Below are positions 24,139 through 33,215 of a stretch of 40,995 nucleotides of DNA, in pieces (the stretch's first letter is position 1; each line of letters begins with the position of its first letter). Origin of the DNA: Pseudochrobactrum kiredjianiae (GTDB taxonomy: Bacteria; Pseudomonadota; Alphaproteobacteria; Rhizobiales; Rhizobiaceae). The position numbers were made by a program, and so were the translations under genes. The notes below the pieces were generated by a model. That model searched no databases. It was not told where the DNA came from and saw only the letters and a list, made by a program, of their open reading frames with translations. The stretch lies in NCBI RefSeq assembly GCF_030362795.1, contig NZ_JAUCBM010000019.1, forward strand, positions 1-40,995, read 5' to 3'.

Positions 24139-25959
24139 ATGAGCCATTTATCAGACAAACAGCCTGTGCTCCGTGTGCAAAATCTCACAACCTCTTTTCT
24201 GGGGGATGGCGGTTGGCGACCGGTTGTTAAAAATATCTCTTTTGATGTTGGCGCAGGAGAAACAGTGGCGCTGGTCGGGGAATCCGGTTCGGGAAAAAGC
24301 GTAACGTCTCTATCGGTGATGCGATTGTTGCAGCCGGACACAAGCCGGATTGAAGGCAATATTCTGCTTGCGGGCAAAGATATCCTGAAGCTTTCCGAGC
24401 GGGAAATGCAGAAATTGCGCGGCAATGATGTCGCGATGATTTTTCAGGAACCGATGACCTCGCTGAACCCGCTCTATACTGTGGGCGATCAGATTTGCGA
24501 AGCGCTGCTGTGCCACCGCAATATGAGCAAGGCGGAAGCGAAGATTGAAGCTCTGCGCCTGATGGATAAAGTGCGTATTCCTTCGGCGGCAAGCCGGTTC
24601 AATGAATATCCGCATCGTTTTTCCGGTGGTATGCGCCAGCGTGTGATGATTGCTATGGCACTGGTCACCCGCCCTAAACTGTTGATTGCCGATGAGCCGA
24701 CCACAGCACTGGATGTGACTATTCAGGGGCAGATCCTCGACCTCATCAAAACTTTGCAGGAGGAGGAAGGCACTTCGGTGCTGTTCATTACCCATGATAT
24801 GGGGGTGGTTGCAGAAGTGGCTGACCGTACAGTGGTGATGTATCATGGTGATGCGGTGGAAACCGGTGATACGGCCGAGATTTTTCATCAGGCGAAGCAT
24901 CCCTACACACGCGCTTTATTGTCGTCAGTCCCCGCACTTGGATCGATGACAGGGCGCGTGCGTCCATTACGTTTTCCGGTTGTTGATATCCGTACCGGCA
25001 CGGCTCTGCCGCCGGTTGAAGCTGCTGATACTGTTGCGCAGGATGCACCGCCGGTTCTGGATGTAAAAGGACTCACAACGCGCTTTACTATTCATAGCGG
25101 ATTATTCGGGAAACTGGCAGGGCGTGTTCATGCAGTGGAGAATGTCTCGTTCTCCCTGCAACCGGGAGAAACACTGTCACTGGTAGGGGAATCCGGTTGC
25201 GGTAAGTCGACGACAGGCCGCTCGATCATGCGGCTGATCGAGCCGCAAAGCGGTTCAGTTATGGTCAACGGGCAGAATGTGATGGCCATGGCCGGACATG
25301 AGTTGCAAGGTTTGCGCCGTACCATGCAGATGGTTTTTCAGGATCCCTATGCCAGCCTCAATCCGCGTATGCGGGTGGGTGCTTCTATCGCGGAGCCGTT
25401 TCTGGAACATGGCCTCGGCACGAAACAGCAGGCGCGCGACCGTGTGGCTGACCTTCTGGAGCGGGTGGGGTTAAAAGCGGATATGGCTTCGCGTTTTCCG
25501 CATGAATTTTCCGGCGGACAGCGTCAGCGCGTTTGTATTGCACGCGCTTTAGCACTCGATCCGAAATTGATTGTAGCTGATGAATCTGTGTCTGCTCTCG
25601 ATGTTTCGATCAAGGCACAGGTGATTAATCTGCTGCTCGATTTGCAATCCAGTCTTAATCTGGCTTTTCTATTTATCTCGCATGATATGGCAGTGGTGGA
25701 GCGGCTTAGTCACCGCGTTGCAGTGATGTATCTGGGTGAGATTGTTGAGATCGGCCCACGTGCTGCAGTGTTTGAAAATCCGCAGCATCCTTATACGAAA
25801 AAACTGATGGCCGCAGTGCCGGTGCCTGACCCTGCACGGCGCGGCATGCGCCGCGGTCAGATCGCTGATGAACTGCACAGCCCTGTTCGTGCGCCGGATT
25901 ATGTGCCGGTCGAGCGGCAAATGCGTGAAGTTTCAAAAGGGCATTTCATATTCCAATGA
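24139..25959 (+). CDS. Fused double ATP-binding protein of peptide-type ABC importer (DppD-DppF)
   Basis: A 606-residue protein with two complete ABC ATPase domains, replacing the usual separate DppD and DppF. Domain 1: Walker A GESGSGKSV, signature FSGGMRQRVMIAMAL, Walker B LLIADEPTTALDVT. Domain 2: Walker A GESGCGKST, signature FSGGQRQRVCIARAL, Walker B LIVADESVSALDVS, where the position after Glu is Ser. Each domain ends with the peptide-importer oligopeptide extension (HPYTRALLSSVP and HPYTKKLMAAVP). The two adjacent ATGs at 24136 and 24139 both follow GAGGG; the second has better spacing. The long frame starting at 24043 runs into the permease gene and is not the true start. Confidence 0.93.
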   Translation: MSHLSDKQPVLRVQNLTTSFLGDGGWRPVVKNISFDVGAGETVALVGESGSGKSVTSLSVMRLLQPDTSRIEGNILLAGKDILKLSEREMQKLRGNDVAMIFQEPMTSLNPLYTVGDQICEALLCHRNMSKAEAKIEALRLMDKVRIPSAASRFNEYPHRFSGGMRQRVMIAMALVTRPKLLIADEPTTALDVTIQGQILDLIKTLQEEEGTSVLFITHDMGVVAEVADRTVVMYHGDAVETGDTAEIFHQAKHPYTRALLSSVPALGSMTGRVRPLRFPVVDIRTGTALPPVEAADTVAQDAPPVLDVKGLTTRFTIHSGLFGKLAGRVHAVENVSFSLQPGETLSLVGESGCGKSTTGRSIMRLIEPQSGSVMVNGQNVMAMAGHELQGLRRTMQMVFQDPYASLNPRMRVGASIAEPFLEHGLGTKQQARDRVADLLERVGLKADMASRFPHEFSGGQRQRVCIARALALDPKLIVADESVSALDVSIKAQVINLLLDLQSSLNLAFLFISHDMAVVERLSHRVAVMYLGEIVEIGPRAAVFENPQHPYTKKLMAAVPVPDPARRGMRRGQIADELHSPVRAPDYVPVERQMREVSKGHFIFQ

Positions 25960-26030
25960 CCTGTTTGATGAAACAACTATCATTCTGCTTTGGGGCGGGG
26001 GAGGCGCTCAGTGGTCGTACCGGATATCCG

Positions 26031-26822
26031 TTATTGTTTGCCGCTGAGTGCCTGCGCCGCATCCTTGAGGCATTGCAGATAAAAAGCATGGTTCTTCAGC
26101 CCGTCATCGCGCGGGGCAACAAGGCACAGCGTTGCGGTGGCAATGCCCTGTGCATCGCGCATCGGCACGGCAAAACAATGGGTGAAATTGTCGACCGTGC
26201 TATTGAAGGTAAATTGGCCGGTTTTATCGGCCTCACGCACCTGCGCGATAAACTCTGCCGGATCCAGCCAGCTGCCATTGGGCATCTGAAAATCTGCGGC
26301 AGGAATAAAACTGGTTATGTCTTGATCGCTGAGATGAGCAACCAACAGGCGTCCGGAGGCTGTCCACGGAATAGGCACGGAATGGCCGACATCCGAGGAA
26401 ATACGGAACGGGCGCACGCCTTCTTTCATGCGGGCAACGGTATATTTATTGCCGTCCAGAACACAATATTGTGCGGTTTCGCGAGTTTGTTCGGCAATAC
26501 GTTCCAGCGCTGCATCGCAGGCGCGCATGAAGTCAAAATGATCTTCGTAAGCGGCGCCGAGAAAATAAAGTTTGCGCCCGAGAAAGACGCGGCCGTCACC
26601 GCCGGTAAATTCGAGAATACCATTGCGCAGCAACAGATTGACCAATTCATAAACCGAGGAACGCGGAGCGCCGATCTGCGCTGCAATTTCGTTGGGTTTC
26701 AGCGGTTCACGTTTGTTGCGCAAAAAGTCCAAAATCTCAAACGCCCGATCAAGCCCGCGCGCACGTTTGCTGACGCCGTCTTCTTTAGGCGTGACCGGAG
26801 TGATTGCTGGCTTATCTGACAT
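26031..26822 (-). CDS. IclR-family transcriptional regulator
   Basis: A 263-residue regulator with an N-terminal winged HTH (RGLDRAFEILDFLRNKREPL; KPNEIAAQIGAPRSSVYELV; near residues 20-80) and a C-terminal GAF-like IclR effector domain (RIAEQTRETAQYCVLDGNKY; GHSVPIPWTASGRLLVAHLS). In IclR proteins the effector pocket senses a pathway metabolite. It is divergent from the ridA-D-aminoacylase pair and adjacent to the importer operon, so it most likely controls the D-amino-acid island through the palindrome at 20630-20647 and the related site at 26854-26871. The ligand may be an N-acyl-D-amino acid or its product. Confidence 0.92.
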   Translation of the reverse strand: MSDKPAITPVTPKEDGVSKRARGLDRAFEILDFLRNKREPLKPNEIAAQIGAPRSSVYELVNLLLRNGILEFTGGDGRVFLGRKLYFLGAAYEDHFDFMRACDAALERIAEQTRETAQYCVLDGNKYTVARMKEGVRPFRISSDVGHSVPIPWTASGRLLVAHLSDQDITSFIPAADFQMPNGSWLDPAEFIAQVREADKTGQFTFNSTVDNFTHCFAVPMRDAQGIATATLCLVAPRDDGLKNHAFYLQCLKDAAQALSGKQ

Positions 26823-26853
26823 GGCGTCTCAAATGCTCGCTATAATGTTTCTA

Positions 26854-26871
26854 TGTCTGTTATATTGGATT
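26854..26871. promoter_or_regulatory. Degenerate copy of the candidate IclR operator
   Basis: TGTCTGTTATATTGGATT matches the perfect palindrome at 20630-20647 at 13 of 18 positions, including TGTC, TTAT and TGGA at the same spacing. It lies between the divergent iclR and ridA genes, 31 bases upstream of the iclR start, where autoregulation would be expected. Confidence 0.4.
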
Positions 26872-26933
26872 ATTTTTGGCAGGCAAGCAGAAGTTTAAAA
26901 CCGGAAATTATGATTGCAGAAGGAAATATGATT

Positions 26934-27278
26934 ATGATTATGCGTTATGAAAAAGGCAGCCGGATGAGTCAGGCCGTAAGTTATGGCGGCATGGTGCATA
27001 TTGCTGGTCAGGTGGCTGAAAATCGCAAAGCGTCGATTGAAGAACAAACCCGTGATGTTTTGGGGAAGATAGATCAGCTCTTAAAACAGGCCGGTACGGA
27101 TCGTTCAAAATTGCTGGCTGTGAATGTGTTTCTTCCGGCAATTGTTGATTTTGATGCGATGAATTTGGTCTATGATGCATGGATTGATACGGAAAATCCG
27201 CCAGCGCGTGCCTGTGTGGAAGCCCGACTTGCTGATCCTGATCTGCGGGTTGAAATGACAGCCGTTGCTGCTCTTTAA
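26934..27278 (+). CDS. ridA: RidA-family enamine/imine deaminase
   Basis: A ~114-residue YjgF/YER057c/UK114 protein that hydrolyses reactive 2-aminoacrylate-type enamines released by PLP enzymes. Family features are SYGGMVHIAGQVAENRKASI, the DVLGKIDQLLKQAGTDRSKL helix, and ENPPARACVEARLADPDLRV, which keeps the conserved arginine that binds the substrate carboxylate. It belongs to a Rid subgroup distinct from housekeeping RidA because residues in the C-terminal motif differ. Several in-frame ATGs occur (26910, 26928, 26934, 26940); 26934 has AAGGA at the best distance. The D-aminoacylase gene follows 26 bases later. Its presence supports a deaminase role for the DSD1 enzyme of the island. Confidence 0.85.
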   Translation: MIMRYEKGSRMSQAVSYGGMVHIAGQVAENRKASIEEQTRDVLGKIDQLLKQAGTDRSKLLAVNVFLPAIVDFDAMNLVYDAWIDTENPPARACVEARLADPDLRVEMTAVAAL

Positions 27279-27304
27279 TATTCAATAAATAGCCGGAGCC
27301 GGAT

Positions 27305-28903
27305 ATGACACAAACGCTCATTCGCAATGCCCGTATCATTGATGGCACCGGCGCGCCTTGGTATCGCGGTGATGTGCTTTTAGGGAACGGGCTGATCCAG
27401 CAGATCGGCAGGGGGCTGAAAGCAGACGGCGATATGCAGATTATTGATGCGGATGAGCGCTACTTAAGTCCCGGTTTTATAGATGCCCATTGTCATGATG
27501 ACCTGATTTTTTTGCGTGAGCGGGACAGACCCGAAAAAGCCATGCAAGGCGTGACCAGTATTGTGGTCGGCAATTGCTCATTTTCGCTCTATCCCGCAAT
27601 CGATCAATCCCGCGAATATCTGCGACAGCATTTCTCCGGCCTTCTCGGTGAAACGCGATCTGATGAAATTTTTGATGATTTCTCCGGCTATCATCAGGCA
27701 TTGGAAGGTGAGGGGATCGCACTCAATCTCGTATCGCTTGTTGGTCATGCGGCTTTGCGGCTGGCAGTGATGGGGCATGACAGACGACCCGCAACAGAGA
27801 ACGAGCTTGCAGCAATGTGCCGGTTACTTGAAGTGCAAATGGCACAAGGCGCGGCAGGTCTGTCTCTGGGGTTGGTTTATCCGCCAAGCGCTTTTGCTGA
27901 AATTGAAGAACTGGTGGCTTTGGGAAGAGTTGTCGCCGGTTTTGGCGGTGTGCTGGCTGCTCATATCCGCTCCTATGAAGCAGGGCTGATGCAGGCGACT
28001 GAAGAGTTCGGTGAGGCCGTGCGCCTGTCTGGTGCAGCCGGATTATTATCGCATTTGCAATCGGCGGGACGGCCGAACTGGGGCAATGTACCGGCGGTGA
28101 TCGATTATCTGGAAAGCCTGCGGTCTGATGGTGTGGATATCAGCTTTGATATGTATCCCTATCCGGCAGGCAGTACATGGATATTACAGCTGTTGCCGGC
28201 AGCGGTGATGGATGGTGGTTTGCCGGCTTTGAAAGCGCGCTTACAGGATACAGCATGGCGACAGAAACTGGCGCATTGGGTGGAGCACGGCGGCGATGAT
28301 TATCATGGCCAGAGCAAGATTTTTCTGATTGGCTGGGAGAATGTACGGCTTTCAGCAATCGGTATTGAAATGCTGAAACATCTGGAAGGGCAGTCTATGC
28401 GTGAGGCAGCGTTTGCGCTTGGCACAACGCCTTTCGACCTGTTGGTACGCTTTGTCGAAGAGGATGACGGGCAGACGGGGATTATCCTGTTTCAGCTTGA
28501 TGAAAGCGATCTCCATGCGGCCTGTTGCAACCGGTTGTTTATGGCAGGGTCTGATGGGTTGCCGCGTCCGGGTTCCAAGCCGCATCCGCGTGCCTTTGGT
28601 ACCTTCCCGCGGATTGCCGGCCATTTGCGACGTGATAAAAAATGGTTCCCGCTTGAGGATGCAGTGCGCCGGATGACCTCAGTTGCTGCGCAGCGTTTCT
28701 CGCTGCATGATCGAGGCCTGTTACGTCCCGCAATGGCTGCCGATCTGGTGTTATTTGAAGATGCAATCGCGGATCATGCCACATTTGAAAACTCCACGCA
28801 GATGCCGTCCGGTATCAGCTATGTTTTTGTCAACGGGCAGGCGGTTGTTGCAGAAGGCAAACCAACAGGTCGGCGTGGGGGAAGGGTTCTGAAACGCTCA
28901 TAG
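27305..28903 (+). CDS. N-acyl-D-amino-acid deacylase (D-aminoacylase)
   Basis: A 532-residue amidohydrolase-superfamily enzyme that releases D-amino acids from their N-acyl forms. The metal-binding motif is GFIDAHCHDD (His62 and His64) and the cysteine ligand lies in VVGNCSFSLYP (Cys91), as in D-aminoacylases. Further landmarks are LVGHAALRLAVMG, GLSLGLVYPPSAFAE, AAHIRSYEAG, LLSHLQSAGRPNWG, VDISFDMYPYPAGST and SDGLPRPGSKPHPRAFGTFP. The normal length is ~480-540 residues. It is downstream of ridA in the same orientation and completes the island's predicted pathway. Acyl-chain and amino-acid preference (D-Glu, D-Asp or neutral) cannot be decided by eye. Confidence 0.9.
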   Translation: MTQTLIRNARIIDGTGAPWYRGDVLLGNGLIQQIGRGLKADGDMQIIDADERYLSPGFIDAHCHDDLIFLRERDRPEKAMQGVTSIVVGNCSFSLYPAIDQSREYLRQHFSGLLGETRSDEIFDDFSGYHQALEGEGIALNLVSLVGHAALRLAVMGHDRRPATENELAAMCRLLEVQMAQGAAGLSLGLVYPPSAFAEIEELVALGRVVAGFGGVLAAHIRSYEAGLMQATEEFGEAVRLSGAAGLLSHLQSAGRPNWGNVPAVIDYLESLRSDGVDISFDMYPYPAGSTWILQLLPAAVMDGGLPALKARLQDTAWRQKLAHWVEHGGDDYHGQSKIFLIGWENVRLSAIGIEMLKHLEGQSMREAAFALGTTPFDLLVRFVEEDDGQTGIILFQLDESDLHAACCNRLFMAGSDGLPRPGSKPHPRAFGTFPRIAGHLRRDKKWFPLEDAVRRMTSVAAQRFSLHDRGLLRPAMAADLVLFEDAIADHATFENSTQMPSGISYVFVNGQAVVAEGKPTGRRGGRVLKRS

Positions 28904-29031
28904 ACATGTATTAACATGCCAGGACTGGTCGAAATGTATGCCTGAACGATTATAAAATATTTAAGGCCGTATTTACTTACATATATTATAAATTTACCGA
29001 TAAAGGGATATTTACGGCAGGATACCATAAC

Positions 29032-29385
29032 ATGAAGGCTCTGAGCGAAGATCAGCGGTTTCAGCTCCGCGATCTGATGCCGGCGATATTATTGCTGGCG
29101 CTGTTGCTTGGCAGCATTGCGGTGGCCGTGTTGCGGCCGACCGGCAAAGATGATCAGTATATTGTTATGGTTACACCATGGCGCAGTCTCAGCTCTGTGG
29201 TCAGTTCCATTCAGGCTGCTGAAGGCGCGATTGTCTCCATCAACGCATCCAATAATGTGATTACCGTTTATTCCGAGAATAAAGAATTCCCAAGCAAGCT
29301 TTACAGTGCCGGAGTATGGCTGGTTTTTGAACCGCTGCTGCCGGGCGGCTGTTATGGCATTCAGGAGCGGACAACAGCAGCATGA
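29032..29385 (+). CDS. Small single-pass membrane protein of a signalling operon
   Basis: A 117-residue protein with a short cytoplasmic start ([16 protein letters not shown]), one membrane segment ([18 protein letters not shown]) and a ~75-residue extracytoplasmic part ([27 protein letters not shown]). I do not recognise the family. AGGA lies 9 bases before the ATG. Its stop overlaps the kinase start as ATGA, so the two are translationally coupled, which suggests a partner or accessory sensor for the kinase. The same coupling links the kinase to the REC-GGDEF gene. Confidence 0.75.
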   Translation: MKALSEDQRFQLRDLMPAILLLALLLGSIAVAVLRPTGKDDQYIVMVTPWRSLSSVVSSIQAAEGAIVSINASNNVITVYSENKEFPSKLYSAGVWLVFEPLLPGGCYGIQERTTAA

Positions 29386-32231
29386 TCCTAGAACTCGACG
29401 ACCTCCGCAGCCGGTTCAGCCGGTTTTTGCTGATTTTATTCTGGCTGCATGTCCCGCTGCTGGCAATTGTTGCCTATGGCACAGGCCATTCGCCTCTCTG
29501 GGCGGCTCTGGCTGGTGTCGCATTGGCGGGATGCTATCATTTGTCATGGCTGCGTTCAGGCATTGCGCCGGTTACCCGCTATATTTCTGGTGTTGCTCTG
29601 ATGGGGCAGCCTGCTTTGCTGCTTTTTCTGATGAGCGGGCGTCAGTGGCAGATGGATATGCATATGTATTTCTTTGCCATGCTGGCGCTGACAGTCGCGT
29701 GGTGTGATCGCCGTGCCGTCTTGTTTGCCGCTGCCGCTGTGGCCGCGCATCACCTGACGCTGGATTACCTGATGCCTGCCGCTGTGTTTCCGGAAGGCGG
29801 CGATCTGCTGCGCGTTTTGCTCCATGCAGGAATTGTTGCCTTTCAGGCTGCTGTTCTGGTGTGGTTTGGCGATATGCTGGTTGAATGTTTCAACCGTATT
29901 AGCGCCATGCGCGATGAGATTATTGCCAAAAATGAAACACTTGAACTGCGCACATTGGAAGCGGAAGGGGCAAGTAAATCCAAGAGCATGTTCCTTGCTA
30001 ATATGAGTCATGAAATTCGCACGCCGATGAATGCCATTCTGGGCTTTTGTCATCTGGTGCTGCGTACAGATCTCGATTTGCGCCAAAAAGAATATGTCTC
30101 GAAAATCAGCAATGCGAGTACAGCTCTGTTGCGTCTGATTAATGACATTCTTGATTTCTCCAAGAATGAAGCAGGCAAGCTCTCCCTTGAGGCGCGCCCG
30201 TTTAATCTGCGCTCATCTTTGCAGAGCCAGCTTAATCTCGCAGCGATTAACGCCGAGAATAAAGGCGTGACTATCGAGACGGTTATTCATGAAGATGTTC
30301 CGCCGGTGCTGGTCGGGGATGAACTGCGTCTCAATCAGATTTTGCTCAATCTTGTTAGCAATGCCGTCAAATTCAGCGAAAAAGGCACTGTCACCGTATC
30401 TGTCGATACGATTGAGAGACGAGATGATGATATTGCCCTGCGCATTTCTGTGCGCGATCGTGGTATTGGTATGGCACCGGAACAGCAGGCGCTGTTGTTC
30501 AACTCCTTTACGCAGGCCGATAGCTCTATGACGCGCCGTTTCGGCGGTACTGGTCTTGGACTGGTCATCAGCAAGCAGATTGTTGAGCAGATGGGCGGCA
30601 CGATCGCTGTAGAGAGCACGCAAGGCGAAGGCAGCTTGTTCACTTTCACGGTCAATATGGCTGTAGGTGAAATGCAGCAGGAACCGGTACGCATTGCATC
30701 AGAAAAAATCGCTGGCCTGCGGGTTCTGGCGGCGGATGATAATCCGGCCTCTCGTGAAATTTTGCAGGATGTTTTCAGCTCTTGGGGCGTAACCATTGAT
30801 CTGGTTGCTTCCGGCGAGGAAGTTCTCGGCGCGCTTGAAAGTGCCTGTCTTGCTGAGAAACCTTATGATCTGGTGGTGCTGGACTGGAAAATGCCGGGCA
30901 TGGATGGTCTGGAGACCGTGCAACGCATGCATCGTCACGAGAAGCTGACATCGCTGCCTTATGTCGTGATGGTGACGGCTTATGGTAATGACGAGTTCCG
31001 TTCAGAATCTGAGCGTGCGGGTATTGCAGCCTTCCTGACTAAGCCGATTATGCCGGATGTTTTGTTCGACACAGTGACAGAATTGTTCTCGCAAGATGTT
31101 GCGCCGGATGCACCGCATGCGGAGATCGGGCAGGCTATTCCGATGGTTGCAGAGCATTTGCGTGGCCTGACACTGCTTCTCGCTGAGGACAGCATGATCA
31201 ACCGTGAAATCGCTGTTGAATTGTTGCAGGATGCGGGTCTGAAGGTTGATGTTGCCGAGAATGGCCGGATCGCCTGTGATCTGGCACTGGCCAAGCCTCT
31301 TATCTATGACGGCGTGCTGATGGATATTCAGATGCCGGAAATGGACGGCATTGAGGCCACACGCCTGATCCGGCAAACATGGTCTTCCGAGCAATTGCCG
31401 ATTATTGCGATGACAGCTCATGCTTATGAAGAAGAACGGCAGAAATGTTTTGCTGCCGGTATGGACGATCATATTGCCAAGCCGGTTGATCCATTCCTGT
31501 TGGTGCGCACACTGAACCGCTGGCTCAAACCCCGTCAGAAAATTGTCGAGGTTCAGGCCGTATTAAGTGAAGTGCCAGCGGCAGAGCCAAAACCTGATTT
31601 GCCTAACAGCCTGCCGCCGTTTGATCTGGCAAAAGCCCTGCCGCGCATGAACGGAAAAACTGCATTACTGCGTAAGCTGATTATAGATTTTGGACAGAGA
31701 TTTGCGGGCGCGACCGAGGAGTTGCACGAGCTGATGAGCCGTGGCGCATTGGAAGATGCACGACGCAATGCACATACGCTGAAAGGTGTTGCCGGTTCTC
31801 TGGAACTTGCAGAGATTTATGCTCATGCGGCCAAAACGGAAGCGGCTTTGTCACAGGGCGATGTCGTTGCCGCGAATAGTCTGATTGCTGAGTTGGAGCA
31901 ACTGCTAAAACCTGCGATTCAGGCTGCACAGAGCCTTGTAACTACGCCAGAAACTGCTAATACCGCCGCACCGGCAGCATCTGCTGATCCGGTTGATGTT
32001 CAGGCAGAGATTTCTGCTTTTCGCGGGCTCTTAGAGCGCCGCAGCCTGAAGGCACGCAGCAGTTTTGAAAAATTGGCGACGACAATCGGTTTGACACCTG
32101 CCGCTATGCAGGATCATCCGGTGAAACTCGCTCTTGATAGTCTTGACTACAATCGTGCGCTGACATTGCTGGATGAAGAATTTGCGGACAACCCGCAGTC
32201 TTCAACCAATAATGTGCGCATCGGAGAATGA
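29382..32231 (+). CDS. Hybrid sensor histidine kinase with two receiver domains and HPt
   Basis: A 949-residue membrane kinase. Residues ~10-175 form a multi-helix membrane sensor of a type also seen in some alphaproteobacterial chemotaxis receptors ([40 protein letters not shown]). HisKA follows with the phospho-acceptor His210 in [15 protein letters not shown], then HATPase_c ([43 protein letters not shown]), receiver 1 with Asp501 ([12 protein letters not shown]), receiver 2 with Asp648 ([12 protein letters not shown]), and an HPt domain with His798 ([15 protein letters not shown]). All phosphorelay residues are present. It overlaps both neighbours by ATGA junctions. The REC-GGDEF protein downstream is the likely final phosphate acceptor. 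The stimulus is unknown. Confidence 0.92.
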   Translation: MILELDDLRSRFSRFLLILFWLHVPLLAIVAYGTGHSPLWAALAGVALAGCYHLSWLRSGIAPVTRYISGVALMGQPALLLFLMSGRQWQMDMHMYFFAMLALTVAWCDRRAVLFAAAAVAAHHLTLDYLMPAAVFPEGGDLLRVLLHAGIVAFQAAVLVWFGDMLVECFNRISAMRDEIIAKNETLELRTLEAEGASKSKSMFLANMSHEIRTPMNAILGFCHLVLRTDLDLRQKEYVSKISNASTALLRLINDILDFSKNEAGKLSLEARPFNLRSSLQSQLNLAAINAENKGVTIETVIHEDVPPVLVGDELRLNQILLNLVSNAVKFSEKGTVTVSVDTIERRDDDIALRISVRDRGIGMAPEQQALLFNSFTQADSSMTRRFGGTGLGLVISKQIVEQMGGTIAVESTQGEGSLFTFTVNMAVGEMQQEPVRIASEKIAGLRVLAADDNPASREILQDVFSSWGVTIDLVASGEEVLGALESACLAEKPYDLVVLDWKMPGMDGLETVQRMHRHEKLTSLPYVVMVTAYGNDEFRSESERAGIAAFLTKPIMPDVLFDTVTELFSQDVAPDAPHAEIGQAIPMVAEHLRGLTLLLAEDSMINREIAVELLQDAGLKVDVAENGRIACDLALAKPLIYDGVLMDIQMPEMDGIEATRLIRQTWSSEQLPIIAMTAHAYEEERQKCFAAGMDDHIAKPVDPFLLVRTLNRWLKPRQKIVEVQAVLSEVPAAEPKPDLPNSLPPFDLAKALPRMNGKTALLRKLIIDFGQRFAGATEELHELMSRGALEDARRNAHTLKGVAGSLELAEIYAHAAKTEAALSQGDVVAANSLIAELEQLLKPAIQAAQSLVTTPETANTAAPAASADPVDVQAEISAFRGLLERRSLKARSSFEKLATTIGLTPAAMQDHPVKLALDSLDYNRALTLLDEEFADNPQSSTNNVRIGE

Positions 32232-32233
32232 TT

Positions 32234-33172
32234 ATGGCAAACCGGGCAGTCATCCTTATTGTTGATGATGAAATCTCAAATATCGAGATTATGAGTGCAG
32301 TTCTTGAGGATGATTATGAGGTATGTTTTGCGACATCCGGTGAGGAAGCTCTGAAGATTGCGCAAACCGTATTGCCGGATCTCATTCTGCTGGATGTGCT
32401 GATGCCCGGAATTGACGGTTATGAAGTGTGCCAACGTCTCAAGAAAGACCGGATGCTTGCGGATATTCCGGTGATCTTCACCACGGGTCTGAACGATCAG
32501 GACGCGGAAGTGCGCGGCCTGTCTGCCGGTGCGATTGATTATGTGACCAAGCCAATTCAGCCGGTTATTCTGCTGGCACGGGTTGCCAATCATGTGGAGC
32601 TGAAGCGCTTGCGCGATCAGCTGGCGCAGATGGCGGTCACGGATGCACTCACGGGTTTAAGCAATCGCCGCCATCTGGAGCAGACACTGGCGACAGAAAC
32701 CGCAAAGCTTTCCCGTACAGGTGAATGGCTTTCGGTGATTATGGTCGATATCGATTTCTTCAAGCTGTTTAATGACACATTCGGCCATCCGGCGGGTGAC
32801 CGGTGTCTGGCTATGGTTGCCGCAGCGCTGACCAGAGCCGTGCATCTGGCCACCGATCTGACTGCGCGTTATGGCGGTGAGGAGTTTGTCTGCGTACTTC
32901 CGGGGCGTGACCATGAAGCCGCCGCTCTGGTTGCCAAGGAAATTCAGGAACAAGTCAGTTCACTCAGAATCCCGCATCCTGAATCGGCTGTGGGGCCTTG
33001 CGTGACCGTTAGTATTGGTGTGGCTTCAGCCTGTTGCCTGCCGGATATGTCACCGTCTCAATGGATTGCCCATGCAGACCGCCAGCTTTATTTGAGCAAA
33101 CGCGCGGGTCGCAATGAGATTTTCAGCACCGTTTTCCACGAACAGCAAATTGGTGTCACAGGCGATTCATAA
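32234..33172 (+). CDS. Response regulator with GGDEF domain (diguanylate cyclase)
   Basis: A 312-residue cytoplasmic protein with an N-terminal receiver (LIVDDEISNIEIMS; phospho-acceptor Asp in LILLDVLMPGIDGYEVC; Lys in YVTKPIQP) and a C-terminal GGDEF domain (TDALTGLSNRRHL; RYGGEEFVCVLPGRD; VTVSIGVASA) expected to make cyclic di-GMP when phosphorylated. The GGEEF active motif is intact. The inhibitory I-site that normally reads RxxD before it is changed here to LATD, so product inhibition is probably lost. The ATG at 32234 follows GGAG at 7 bases; an upstream ATG at 32228 overlaps the kinase stop. It has one receiver, unlike PleD with two. Confidence 0.92.
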   Translation: MANRAVILIVDDEISNIEIMSAVLEDDYEVCFATSGEEALKIAQTVLPDLILLDVLMPGIDGYEVCQRLKKDRMLADIPVIFTTGLNDQDAEVRGLSAGAIDYVTKPIQPVILLARVANHVELKRLRDQLAQMAVTDALTGLSNRRHLEQTLATETAKLSRTGEWLSVIMVDIDFFKLFNDTFGHPAGDRCLAMVAAALTRAVHLATDLTARYGGEEFVCVLPGRDHEAAALVAKEIQEQVSSLRIPHPESAVGPCVTVSIGVASACCLPDMSPSQWIAHADRQLYLSKRAGRNEIFSTVFHEQQIGVTGDS

Positions 33173-33183
33173 GTGAAGTATGG

Positions 33184-33215
33184 TGACCGGCTGTTCTCAG
33201 GAACCGTGCCGGTCA
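33184..33215. terminator. Possible terminator hairpin between convergent genes
   Basis: TGACCGGC (33184-33191) pairs perfectly with GCCGGTCA (33208-33215) across 16 bases. It spans the gap between the convergent REC-GGDEF and DeoR genes and includes the last DeoR codons. No T-run follows in either direction, so intrinsic termination would be weak. Confidence 0.35.

Noticed and set aside
24310-24900. 196-residue minus-strand frame within the fused ATPase gene
   Set aside because: It is His-rich and antisense to the ABC domain motifs, a common artefact of biased codon use.
25956-26819. 287-residue plus-strand frame opposite the IclR gene
   Set aside because: It is fully antisense to a recognisable IclR regulator and has no domain of its own.
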